From: Hypholoma sublateritium FD-334 SS-4
Taxonomy: Eukaryota; Basidiomycota; Agaricomycetes; Agaricales; Strophariaceae
Direction: 5' to 3'
Assembly (NCBI GenBank): GCA_000827495.1
Contig: KN817533.1
Span: forward strand, 186,001 to 250,000
DNA: 64,000 nucleotides
Each line of letters starts with the position of its first letter. Positions within the stretch are counted from its first letter, which is position 1. A program made the position numbers and the translations under genes. Below are positions 1 to 9,968 of the stretch, one piece after another. The notes beneath the pieces are model-generated. The model worked only from the letters and a program-made list of their open reading frames with translations, searched no databases and was not told the DNA's origin.

Positions 1-1
1 A

Positions 2-1603
2 GAACGGTTGAAGGAGAAGGGCAAGGAGGGAAAGACCAGCGGAAAGAAGAAAGACCGTGCCACGACGAAGTCGTCTGCGAAAGGACGCGTTGCTGCGTGG
101 CTTGGCGGCATCGATCCCGATGTGCCACCGCAGGAGCAGGTGATTCCGCCTAGTCCGAGCGTCCTGCGCGATCCACTGGAGACGTTCGATGCCGAGGATG
201 GCACTCCTCAACCACAATTTCCGCCCATCGTGGACCCATGGGCCTCCCTCACCATGGAAGCTAGACCACCGGCCGACGCGCCTGCACCGCCCAACCCTCG
301 CTCCTCAGGCTTCGTCCCTATTGCAACGCTTAAAAGGAGCAGTATCCAGGCACCCCCGCTCCTGTTACGGGATGTATCTGTGTCGCAGGAAGCAAAACGC
401 ATCCAGGATATCTGGTCATCAGGATCACCGCCTGCGGTGCACGCAGTACCCAAAACACCACTTGCGATCACACCGGTTGCCCCACCGATGTCGATCAGGA
501 CAGACCGCGGGGTATCGCCGCCCTCTTCTAAACCCATCACAGGCGGGATAGCGTCGTCAAACCCTCAGCCGCCCAGGCCTCTCTCGTACTCAGCCGCGGC
601 CCGAAGCAAGCCAAAAACACCAGAACCAGTACGCATGCGAGCGAAGTCGCCCCCACCACCGCCGCTCCCAAATAAATCAGCCGCGCCGCCGCTAGGAAGA
701 GGCCGCGTCCACGCGGCGTTCCCACCTCCCAAGCCCATCGATCTCGAAGTCAAATACGATATCCGCTCCGCGCGCGGTGGGCGCGGGGGCAAGGTGACGG
801 CGGTTGCGAATTTGTGGTCGTCTGGTGCCATCGCAAACGACGCGAAAGGGAAGGAATCTGCGCCCGCGCCACGTCGCGCGCATGGGGTCGCGGACGTCAG
901 CGCTCAACCGACGGTGCCGCCCAAGCCTGCGCGCCCGCAGCGCAAGCTGTTCTCAGCCGCGGTGATGACGCCTGCACCGCCCCGACAGGCGCCGCCCCCA
1001 ACCGCGTCTGGTTCTGCAGCTGCCGTGAGCAACACCCCGCCACGCCCTCGCCAGGAAGCGCAGAAGCGCCCGGACTCTCGCACGCTGTTCGGCCAGGGAA
1101 AGCCGTCGCCTCGCGTGAGCCCGGGCCCAAGCCCGCGGAAGGCGGTATCGACCAACGCGCTCTCGACGCAGGCAGGTGATGTGCGCGCGGTGAAGGCGGG
1201 ACACTCGGCCGAGGTGTTAGCGCTCGCGCGGCCCGCGACAGCGATGGCGATGGCGAAGCGTAACGCGAACGGGGGCGCTCCCGTGCCGCGGGGGCTTGCT
1301 GCGCCGGGCGCGCGCACGGCGCCGGTTGTGAAGGGCGCTTCGGACCCTGCGGTGGTGTCTTCCTCGCACGCCGTGCCAACGCTCTCGACAACGGCGTCGC
1401 TTGCGCGCCCGCAGCGGCCTGCCGCGCAGAAGCTGGGAGATGCAGCCCCGTTCTCGGCGTCAGGGCTTGTGGAGGCGGTAAGCCCAGCTGACGGTGCGCG
1501 CCCTGCGTCACCTAGCAAGCGTGTCGACCTGGCGTTTGGACAAGCGCGGCTAAGGGATCTTATCAAGAAATATCAGGGGCAAGGCCAGAAGTCCGAGTCA
1601 TAG
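2..1603 (+). CDS. C-terminal part of a proline/alanine-rich protein, function unknown
   Basis: The frame is open from the left edge, so the gene begins outside the window; no in-frame ATG near the edge is a convincing start. About 533 residues are visible. The N-terminal visible part is Lys-rich (KEKGKEGKTSGKKKD). The rest is a disordered, Pro/Ala/Ser-rich chain with SH3-ligand-like PPPPPLP and PPKP stretches. Three short tryptophan motifs recur: AAWLGGIDP near the start, DIWSSGSPP and NLWSSGA further on. The chain ends with a charged helix-like segment (RLRDLIKKYQGQG) just before the TAG stop. This looks like a cytoskeletal or scaffold protein, but I do not recognise the family. GC content is clearly higher than in the flanking intergenic DNA, which supports coding. 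Confidence 0.8.
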   Translation, partial: ERLKEKGKEGKTSGKKKDRATTKSSAKGRVAAWLGGIDPDVPPQEQVIPPSPSVLRDPLETFDAEDGTPQPQFPPIVDPWASLTMEARPPADAPAPPNPRSSGFVPIATLKRSSIQAPPLLLRDVSVSQEAKRIQDIWSSGSPPAVHAVPKTPLAITPVAPPMSIRTDRGVSPPSSKPITGGIASSNPQPPRPLSYSAAARSKPKTPEPVRMRAKSPPPPPLPNKSAAPPLGRGRVHAAFPPPKPIDLEVKYDIRSARGGRGGKVTAVANLWSSGAIANDAKGKESAPAPRRAHGVADVSAQPTVPPKPARPQRKLFSAAVMTPAPPRQAPPPTASGSAAAVSNTPPRPRQEAQKRPDSRTLFGQGKPSPRVSPGPSPRKAVSTNALSTQAGDVRAVKAGHSAEVLALARPATAMAMAKRNANGGAPVPRGLAAPGARTAPVVKGASDPAVVSSSHAVPTLSTTASLARPQRPAAQKLGDAAPFSASGLVEAVSPADGARPASPSKRVDLAFGQARLRDLIKKYQGQGQKSES

Positions 1604-2077
1604 GGAAGGCGAACTGCGTTTATTCATTTTGTCTATCTTAACCTCATAACATCCTGCAATGTGCTTTTATCCACTATCATTCGGTTTATCCTTCATTCTG
1701 AGTCTGTTCATTTCGGTTTTACCTCTTTTGCATGTCTTGTTGCCACAGCCATTTTTTGGATTGTATGTAATGAACTTTATGACAAATGTAATGCCTGTTC
1801 TCATTTTCCAAGTCGTAATTAGGGACATAAGCACCAAGGTCAGTTGCTTTCAGCATAAGGTGGTAAGAGAATACGTATGTGGCGTTGAACACGTGGAGAG
1901 TATTAATAGGGTGGTGGTAGTGGTAATACAACAATGGATAGAGGATGAAGTCTATGTGCCATGTACACTATACAATACATATATCCAAAAGGAAGATTAA
2001 AACAAAAAAAGGAGCCTGCCATATATATAGTACAAAGGAACGCAAGAAAAATAGGATGAGGATACGATAAGCAATAA
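1604..2077. other. Intergenic, convergent 3' flanks
   Basis: AT-rich sequence between two convergent genes. It probably carries the two 3' UTRs and polyadenylation signals. I see no gene, tRNA or repeat in it. Confidence 0.6.
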
Positions 2078-2975
2078 TCACTGTGTGGGGTCATTTGTTA
2101 AGATATCGATGTGAAACTGGTGCCAGTCAATCTTGGCGGGCGCGTCCCACTCGTCAGGATCCTCGCGCAGCGCTTCAATCGCGCTGGGCTCCTCCTCGAC
2201 GATCCAGGAGAAGTCCGATTTTTCAGGAGCAGCGGCGAGCGGCATGCCGCGGTGCGGGAGCTGCAACGACGAGCGCCGGGACCGCGATGGTAGCGGCATC
2301 GTCTGGATCGACGTTGGGCGTTCGCGCCGGCCGAAAAGTAGAGACGAACGTGGCGAAGACGATGTCGTGAGGGAGAGGAACGACTCGTGCTTCGGCGTGC
2401 CCGCGGGCGAGCTGTCAGTTGAGAGATCGATGAACATCGAGCGCGTGTCGGGCGACGCAGAGAATGGATCTATGGGCTGCGGCACGGCACTAGATACAAT
2501 TAATTGTTAAGCGATTGAAGCGATGCTGCAGGAGCGACAGTGCGCACCTTCCGTTCGGTGCCGACGGGGTGAAGGGCCCGCCGGTGGTGATCCAGACGTC
2601 GGGCGCAGAGTCATCCGCCGCTTGGAATATTCGGGAGTTGCGGCTGCCACGACGCGAGGAAAACTCGTCGCCGTAAACGGAGGCCATGCGGTCGAAGAGA
2701 CGCGTAGAGAAGGTAATGATCGACGAGCGGCGGTTATGCTTCGGCTCGTGAGGCTTGGGCGTAGAGGGGTGCACGATCAAGGAGGAAGGCCGCAGGCGGC
2801 GCTGGGTGGTGTCCGTCAGACTTCGCCGGGAGCCCGGAGATGCGCTGGACGACGGTGCACTGAGGATGGAGGCATCCACCGAGCTGCGTGACGAGCGCCG
2901 AGAGGTAACTGCGCGGAAGCCAGAGGCAAAGAAGTCAGAATAACCTCGGAGTCCGTTCGACGACGACGACTGCAT
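2078..2975 (-). CDS. Serine-rich hypothetical protein (279 aa, two exons)
   Basis: Exon 1 runs 2975-2548 and exon 2 runs 2489-2078. The 58-nt intron (2547-2490) has a GTGCGC donor and a TATCTAG acceptor, and the spliced length is an exact multiple of three. The ATG at 2975 (MQSSSSNGLRG) was chosen because a TATA box lies about 50 bp upstream; the open frame continues further upstream but without expression signals. The product is Ser/Arg-rich with many RRSS and RRGS sites resembling basophilic kinase targets. It has a conserved-looking central piece (RLFDRMASVYGDEF) and an acidic C-terminus ending in IDWHQFHIDILTNDP. There is no membrane segment and no recognised domain. A phosphoregulated cytosolic or nuclear protein is possible, but that is inference only. 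Confidence 0.75.
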
Positions 2976-3023
2976 GGTGGTGGGGAGGGGCAGGACGGCG
3001 GTTGGGAAAACAGTGTTCTGACT

Positions 3024-3031
3024 TATATATA
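3024..3031 (-). promoter_or_regulatory. TATA box of the serine-rich gene
   Basis: TATATATA on the minus strand about 49 bp upstream of the ATG at 2975, a usual distance for a fungal core promoter with a short 5' UTR. Confidence 0.5.
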
Positions 3032-5132
3032 GTGCGACACCATAAATGTTGGAAACTGGATTCTTTAGTTTCGGGAACTCTCCGGCAAGGGACGCCGGGT
3101 TTCCATAGAAAGCCAGGATACCCCTGGCGCAATCACCATCGAAATGCGCCAGCGAGCGTGGACTATCAAAGTTATTGTAAGAATATTTAATGATCAAGGA
3201 AGAGTCACTTACTGATCTGATACTAGTACTCAGGATCAACAGTGCTGTGGGTGGGCGTGGCCCGTATTTTCTGCACAGTTTCGGATGCGTATCAGGAAGA
3301 TCGCAAAGATCAAGGCTCTTTTTTCTACCCCGAGGCTATGGCACTTAGTGGCACTATTCACATGCGCCGCAGATTCGGCCTGTCAAATGCCCATGGCCTA
3401 GCATGGCCTTAGCCAGCCTTAGCCACCTTTTGCGGTTTACTTATCATCAGCTAGGATCTTCACAAATTCTTTCCGTTCTTTTGCATTTGGCAATGCCGGA
3501 GACCTGCCGGTAATCAGGAGACCAATTACTCCCCTGGTATAATTAAAACACACGAACGTTTTCGTTGATAAGGAGATCGGAGGGCGCCCTTTACAGCCCG
3601 AATACGAGCAGGCTTCTTCACACTATAACCGTTGAATTGGCAAAAGGTGTGTAAAAGCTAAAAGAGGCCAGAAGGCTAGCTTGGACCAAGCCCTGAATAC
3701 AGAGGTCACTCCTCATTAGCTTCCATTAATTATCAAGGAACTGTCATAGCCGACCAGGACGCAGTCCTCACGGGGTCATTGATTAGAGTTTCTGCGCCCG
3801 AGCCGATGGCGGGTCTTGGCGAGCACAGTTACAGATAGCCATGGAAGCAGTCTCGAGCGACGTGCTGTAACCGAGTCTACATATTGCAACGCTTTTTGAG
3901 CTCACCTTGTTAGTGATTTAGGTGCGTGCTGGCAACGCACCCGCCTTCGCCTAGTCTGGGTGCGCGATGGATGGGCAGCTGACGGTGGCATCAGAGAGAC
4001 CATAAGTACGCGCAGACATGCGTATGCGGAACCGGAGGAATACGTACGGGCGGAAGAATATAGAAGCCGCGATATGTGGCGCATTACATAGGGGAAGTAG
4101 TTGCAATTAGGCGATTTTCCGTGTCGGTTTGCATGTTTGCTCATTCCGCGATAATTGGAGACAGACATCTGGGGCAAACCGGAAATCAAAATTACTGCCA
4201 TCAGCTGGACGAGGGCATGCAAACTGCACATCACTGACCGATACCTAGAGCAATCGCAATTATGTCACCCACCATTACGCAGGTACCCACAAGATCCCGA
4301 GCTTGTATACTTACCTAGTATTTCAATCCTCAATCCAGTGAAATTAGAGAGAAGATTGGATTCTGGACGTTGATGATCACGACTCACGAGTCTATTCTTG
4401 CGTCTAGTCGCTCAAACCCGAGGCTCATCACTTCATGGGATTTGTACTGTTCCCATGCTGCGTCAGGCGCAGATATAGAAGGCAGCCACGCCCGAGTTCC
4501 AAAGCCAACTGAGTGGTGATCTTGACGCGTGTAAACGTTGGATATGCATCAAAAGAAAGGTGAGTAAGAATTACAGTAGAAGTTGAAGATCAAAGATAGG
4601 CTACCGTTGAGCGTACTCCAAATGAATCACGCAAAAGTATGCATCGTGATGTGGGTTTCATGTGTGCGACTGAGAACGTAATGTCGAAGCCCAATTGACT
4701 TGTGCCTTCTGTGTTTCATAGGACAGCGATATAAACACGGGCAGATGCTCTTGATGAAAATCATTGAGAACATGATTTGGGTTATTATTGTTGTAGAAGA
4801 ATTTCCAGTGCGACAAAGAAATAAACCTGCACACACGGACTTCAAGGGCAACCTACCGCCCAACCCGTGTAGGAGTTGTCCGATGGTGTGCGTTCGCAGG
4901 CTTTTGACTTTGTAATTGCGGACAGTAGCGGATATCTTAGCATCACAGTTCCTGATGAATGAAGAACGGGTATGTGATTTATACAGGTCCCAGATTACAG
5001 GTGCTAATCAAGAGCTGACGTTAATTGGCGTGTTGGGCAGACGAGTACCGAGAGCAGCTGCGAAATCACCGAGATGGTGCGAATGCATACCATGAGCATG
5101 CGACGCGGGCCCGGAGTGGTGACAGCTTCTTT
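3032..5132. other. 2.1-kb intergenic region without a recognisable gene
   Basis: Only short, mutually overlapping open frames occur on both strands. None has a protein signature or a consistent intron structure. A run of partly repeated TAGC/CCTTAGCC words near 3395-3430 is the only local repetition seen. A very short or non-coding transcript cannot be excluded. Confidence 0.5.
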
Positions 5133-5471
5133 TTATTTTTTTGCGGCTTGCGCCTGCTCACTCGCCCTTGCGAGCCTATCCTTTTGCGCCTCTGCGATGA
5201 CGCGCCGCTGATTGAAATAGTCGATCTAAGACCGACAAAGGCGTTAGTTACTCCGGTGTCGATGACAAGCACAACTTACCCAGCTCTTCGCGCAGTTTTC
5301 TTCGTACAACTTTTTCTCCGGTACACACGCCTTTCCCTCCTCACCTGCTTTCACCACACCCGCGCTGTCGAGGCATGCGAAGTACGCGTCCCGCGTTTCC
5401 CAGCATCGCTTTCGGTTCTCCCGTGTAGGAGCAGACACGTCTTCCTTAGTTGAACTAGAGAACCATCCCAT
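5133..5471 (-). CDS. COA6: Cytochrome c oxidase assembly factor 6 (twin CX9C family)
   Basis: Exon 1 is 5471-5280 and exon 2 is 5225-5133, with a 54-nt intron (GTAAGT...CTTAG). The 94-residue product starts MGWFSSS. It carries the COA6/COX6B pattern: a CX9C pair (C-WETRDAYFA-C), then a CX10C pair (C-VPEKKLYEEN-C), followed across the splice by AKSWIDYFNQRR, a hallmark of COA6. COA6 acts in the mitochondrial intermembrane space and helps deliver copper to the CuA centre of COX2, working with SCO proteins. There is no cleavable presequence, as expected for Mia40 import. The gene is divergent from PET191/COA5, another oxidase assembly factor, with only 180 bp between the two start codons, so joint regulation is likely. 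Length matches the family. Confidence 0.92.
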
Positions 5472-5651
5472 GGTAAAGAGAATCGAAGCTCGAGCACGCT
5501 GTTGAGAAACAGAAAGAAACAAGTTAGAGTCGTCTAAAAGTGGCGACTCGGCGAGAGCCGCGTTTGCCGGCTTGAATCACGTGTGCTCCGGAATATCACC
5601 GGGTCACCAAGTCGCGTCGTTCACCTCAGGCTGGCAGTGACCACATCGGCC
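5472..5651. promoter_or_regulatory. Bidirectional promoter between COA6 and PET191/COA5
   Basis: 180 bp separate the two divergent ATG codons. I see no TATA box. A palindromic CACGTG (E-box/CDE1 type) lies at 5578-5583. In yeast such sites bind Cbf1-type bHLH factors, which also act on respiratory genes. Use of this site here is inference. Confidence 0.6.
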
Positions 5652-5988
5652 ATGGCATCTTCATGTCAGAATCTCATCCTGGCGCTCAAGGACTGTCTCA
5701 AATACTCAGACTGCGTTGTTAAAGGAGGCCGCCTCCCGTCAGACTGTCTAAAAAACCACGCGGACGAACTCCCGGAGGAGTGCCAGTCGTTGAGGAAGGC
5801 AACCTTTGAATGCAAACGCGGAATGGTGAGTTCGTCGTCCTGCGTATGATCCGTGGACCTGAGCTATTTTCTAGCTCGATATGCGAAAGCGCTTCCGCGG
5901 CAATATTGTCGGGTCGCAGTATGAGTACACCCCCAGAACGCCACCTGCTGCGACACCCTCAAATCCGGAGGCGGATATCATGCCGTAA
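5652..5988 (+). CDS. PET191: Cytochrome c oxidase assembly protein PET191/COA5
   Basis: Exon 1 is 5652-5825 and exon 2 is 5875-5988; the 49-nt intron is GTGAGT...TTCTAG. The 95-residue product begins MASSCQNL and contains the PET191 signature in order: LKDCLKYSDCVVK, LPSDCLKNH, ELPEECQSLR and, across the splice, FECKRGM-LDMRKRFRGN. The six cysteines at family positions would form twin disulfides in the intermembrane space. PET191/COA5 is needed for assembly of cytochrome c oxidase. The ATG at 5652 is favoured because MASSCQ matches the family N-terminus; an upstream non-ATG extension is not supported. The C-terminal tail (PRTPPAATP...) is variable in this family. Confidence 0.95.
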
Positions 5989-6375
5989 AGAGCACTTTTA
6001 GACTCCCCGTATGAAGATTTGAATACCTGATTATCAATATCTTTTGGTGGCTACCAATCCGCCTTCTCCTCTGGGTTCTTTGCGCGAGATTGCACCCCAT
6101 GCATATTCTTGGTGTTTATTCTCATTCTGGCAGGATGTTCAGACGTAGCTCAGGAAAGGCCCAAGTGTATTCGTCAAGGATTACGAGATACTGACGACGT
6201 AGTTGCCTCTTCTCTGCACAGCACGTATCATCTGGCTGATTGAGGTTTTCAGTGGCTTATTAAGCGCAGTGCTCGATACCCACGTTATGGCGTCAACTAC
6301 ACTGAAGAGATAGGCAGCCTTGCCTTCTTACTTGACACTTCTTGCCCTTCGAGCGAAAGAGCGACATCTAACAGT
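5989..6375. other. Intergenic between PET191 and the GST gene
   Basis: Presumed 3' flank of PET191 and promoter of the GST gene. A pyrimidine-rich stretch precedes the GST ATG. I see no gene. Confidence 0.5.
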
Positions 6376-7478
6376 ATGACCACTACCTCCACTGCCAAAC
6401 CCTTCACCCTCTATACGGGGAGCACGCCCAACGGATTTCAAGTGTCTATCTTTCTTGAAGAACTAAGGGCGATCGACCCATCCATTGACTATGAGTGCGA
6501 CACATTATCTGCCCAAAAATCTCTCTCTGACCTTTCCCTCGAAGCGTATTCAAAATTGTGATCTCCACTATGGTCCAAAAAGCACGCCTTTCCAGCCTCA
6601 AGTTGCCACATTCGCAAAATCTGACCTCCCCAATCGTAATATAGGAGCCCTGGTTCATCAAGCTCAACCCGAATGGACGGTTTCCCGTTATTGTTGACCA
6701 CAGCCGAAACGACTTCGTCGTCTTCGAAACCGCTGCGATACTGCTCTACCTCGCGCAGCATTATGATAAGAACCACATTTTCTGGTTCAACAGCCAGAGC
6801 GAGCCTGATGATTACAGTGAGATGCTGCAGTGGATATTCTTTGGGGTGCGCGTGGTTACCACTGAAGACAAATCCCACTCTTACTTTCCCCTGTAATCTA
6901 GCACGGCGGCATCGGGCCCATGCAAGGACAATGTAGGTCCATTTGTTTTCTTTTTTCGTCTGCGTTCCTGTGTACCCACAGACCTACTATCTAGCCCATC
7001 ATTTCCAGAATTATGCACCGGAAGTTATTCCGTACGCACAGAAGCGTGCGTGTCTACGCCGTAGATCCCTTTTGTCGACATTCACCTTTCTTCCATGCAG
7101 GCTATCTTGACGAGACCAAGCGGCTCTACAACGTCCTCGAGATCCGGCTTCAAGACCGCGACTGGCTCGCTGGGCCTGGGCGGGGCAAATACAGTCTCGC
7201 CGACATCAAGTCGTTCCCATGGTCTGCACACCTTTTCGCCGCCCCTGTCAGTGGATCGAATATCTGACTGCCCTAAATCTGTTGCACAGGGTCAGGCGCC
7301 ACCCATTCGCGGGTATCGAAACACTGGACGAGTTCCCTCGGGTCAAGGTGGGCCGCCTTCATTGATCTTCTGTTTGTCCTTTGAAAGTCTAACCGGTGGG
7401 GCGCGTCCTTAGGCGTGGGTTGAGCGTAATTACGCTAGAGCTGGCGTGGAAGCTGGACTGAAGGTTCCGCCTGCGTAG
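6376..7478 (+). CDS. Ure2-like glutathione S-transferase, with an apparent lesion in the N-terminal domain
   Basis: Starts [20 protein letters not shown], the thioredoxin-fold start of fungal Ure2p-like GSTs. Recognisable exons: 6376-about 6490, 6645-6845 ([19 protein letters not shown], then [16 protein letters not shown]), 6902-6932 ([10 protein letters not shown]), 6995-7045, 7101-7221 ([32 protein letters not shown]), 7290-7347 and 7413-7478 ([11 protein letters not shown]...). All joins after 6645 keep frame with GT/AG sites. Between 6490 and 6645 I find no GT-AG intron that links the two parts without a stop; an in-frame TAG sits at 6642-6644, directly before EPWF. It may be a young pseudogene, an unusual intron or a sequence error. 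The enzyme would conjugate glutathione to electrophiles in the cytosol. GHE-type fungal GSTs are an alternative, but LNPNGR and GPMQGQ favour the Ure2 group. Confidence 0.85.
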
Positions 7479-8548
7479 GTGCAGATTGTCGTCGTTGCCA
7501 GAATGTCGGACTTGCGGAACACGAACTGTACATGTCGCAATGGAGAATATTTGACACGATCGGATTTAACGTCTTCAAGCCCACTGACAATAATGGGACA
7601 CTCGCGTTAGACTCGGAGGCAACCGATTGGCCGTGGTTCTCGTCTACTCAATTGAGACTCGGTCAACTCCGACTCCTTTAATGGGAGAACAAACACCGTG
7701 GTCTTTCTTCCTTGGACCGCGAGAGCGATACTGTCTGCTGATTGCTACAGAAATTTGGATCGCGATGTTTAGGAGTCAGTGATACTTATGGGTGACGTAT
7801 GTGGATGTGCCCAGCTTTCGGAGATCTGCAGAGACGTCAGAGTAGGGTGTGGACCTGCAGAGATCTCCCTGGTGCCCGTCGGTCTGTCCTGGAAATAAAT
7901 GATACAGCGTGTGGCAGGCGCCAATTGCGGTCTCAGAGCTCTGAATCTCAACAGACTGATCGCTGGACCTGTGTCGTTCCAATTCGAATGGTGGGTAGTT
8001 TACATTTCGGTGATACCAAGTGCCATGGTGGACAACCCGTCGCGGCCGCTCTGCCCAAATTATGTACGCTGTAAGATCCAACCAAGAATAGTTCGCACTT
8101 TGACGAAATTGACAATCTATCCATGGGCGCCCTGATGACACAATTTATGCATATGATCAAAATTAGGGCAATGGTGTGCACTGACAAGGGAAAGATCAAG
8201 TTATCAGGAAAAAAAACTGTGCATGAATTACAAAAACATATCAAGACCTACACGAAAGCTAATATGATCAGGCAGTAAGATATCTAGGGTTGATGGACTA
8301 AGAATAAGTATAAATATCGCGGAAACAGAGCGTTGAAGTGCAAACAAGACTAGCATGAGAGGTTAATACTTTTGAAAGCAAGCAATACAATATGGCATGA
8401 ATGATCCAAAAAACAAAATCGTCATTAAGATGTATGGCTGGCGCTGATGATCGATGACCAGTGGGTGCGAAAAGGAGCAGCGGATTTGCGGAGGCCGTAT
8501 CAGAGGGAGATCATCACCTCCGGAGGCCATGATGAAAGGGAGTGCGTT
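7479..8548. other. 1.07-kb intergenic region, convergent genes
   Basis: Lies between the GST stop and the BTB stop. Only short frames with no protein similarity that I recognise. Confidence 0.5.
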
Positions 8549-9656
8549 TCAACAATTCTGGTCCTTGCAAATGTCTTCCCATGTTCCAAGGTGAAAAAAA
8601 GAAGGTAGCGCGTCCCAGACCCGCTCACGACCGTCGCGATGGCCCATCTCCGAAACGCTCTGGCACTTGGGGCACAGCATGAGCGATTTCCAATCCGTGT
8701 ACTCCTCAAGCGGGTGAGGGCTCATCCGCAGATTCTCTATGTTCTCGATCTTGAGCATGCGCGGAACGCGCGTCTGACACGCGCCCGTGCACTGCGGGCA
8801 CTGTTTGAAGTCCAGCAGGAACGGGTGCGTGTACTTCTTCTGCGCCTCCCAGAGCCGCTCCTTTCCGGCGAGACACAGCGCCTTATCGCGCCAGGAGAGG
8901 ACACTATTGGTCAGAATCTCGTCGACGCTGATGTGCGCACAGAGATAGAACGCCCAGGGGAGCACCTTCGGCACGGTCGTCTCGCGCGCGAGCGGGATTA
9001 TGCGGACGATCTCAGATGGCACGTATTGAATGCCGCGGCTGAGGACTTCGTCGCAGCCCTTCAGCGTCGACGGAAATTTGGCTTGGATGATGGCGATGCA
9101 CTTGTTACGCAGCTGCTGCATGCTGTATTTTGTACTGATGCGCAAGATCCCGGCGACAAACGTTATGAGCGTCGATAGGTTCGTATCGGACTTGAGCTTG
9201 TCGAAGTGGCTGGAGCTCCAAATGATTGTTATGAATAACGTAATGGCAAACCCGCAGCGACGGGGATACTCACAACGCGTCGTAGATGACCCTCATCACG
9301 TCGACAAAATCCATCACAGAGTCCGAAAGAACCACCATTGGGCAGCCGTCGTACGTCTCGGAGCGATTTGGCTGGGGAACGTCCCACATGTCGTTGAACA
9401 CATCCGAGTGGCGGGCCAAGACAGATTGATGCACACGGAACGCAGTTCTCTCGACGATGATCACAACAGAGCCATCGGAGAAGTAAAACTCTGGGTGTCG
9501 GGCGATAGGTACTTCCGCTATGGTTTTTGCCTTGGCGTTGGATCCATCCATCGCGCGCCACGCTACTGCAAGCTGCGAATCGGAACGTGGTGGCGGGGCA
9601 AGAGGTGGCATGGGCAGTTCAACGATACTTGCCTTTTTCGGCGTTTTTTGGTACAT
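8549..9656 (-). CDS. BTB/POZ domain protein of the basidiomycete type
   Basis: Exon 1 is 9656-9274 and exon 2 is 9209-8549; the 64-nt intron has GTGAGT...CTCCAG. The spliced product is 347 residues. After a Pro-rich leader (MYQKTPKKAS), the BTB fold is visible from ARHPEFYFSDGSVVIIVERT through FRVHQSVLARHSDVFNDMW to VVLSDSVMDFVDVMRVIYDALF. It continues into HFDKLKSDTNLSTLITFVAGILRISTKY, a layout common in expanded fungal BTB families. A second half carries a cysteine cluster (CPQCTGAC ... LCPKC) that might bind zinc. BTB proteins often dimerise or act as CUL3 adaptors; a CUL3 role here is inference. The first in-frame ATG is at 9656; a TTG 45 nt further up is not a likely start. Confidence 0.88.
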
Positions 9657-9968
9657 CGTGAAAGAGGTTCCAAATTTAGACTTTGGTGGCAAGAAGGACA
9701 ATACCTGAAGTATCCTGCTTTGATCCTGCTTTGCAGATGGCAGAACAGTTCAAACCTCACCAAACTCAGTATCGCTACCGTCTGTGATATACGGTAAATT
9801 TCAAGTTAGGAAGGACTCCTTATGAGTGGTGGATGACGAAAGGTAAAAACGTGTTTTGGCAAGCACAACTCTCTAGAAGTATAGTATTCTATATCAATCT
9901 TCGTCGTTTGTAATCTGATACCGCCTCTATCGCACAAGATTCATATTTCAGTAAACGTACTAAATTCA
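9657..9968. other. Short intergenic region between two minus-strand genes
   Basis: Contains the BTB gene promoter and the 3' flank of the transporter gene. No other feature seen. Confidence 0.45.

Noticed and set aside
897..1566. Long minus-strand frames of about 200 codons
   Set aside because: Shadows of the GC-rich proline-rich gene on the plus strand; amino-acid composition only mirrors that gene.
3902..4915. Small frames in the 3.2-5.1 kb gap, including two opposite frames at 4.6-4.9 kb
   Set aside because: They overlap on opposite strands, lack domains, and no set of introns joins them into a longer product.
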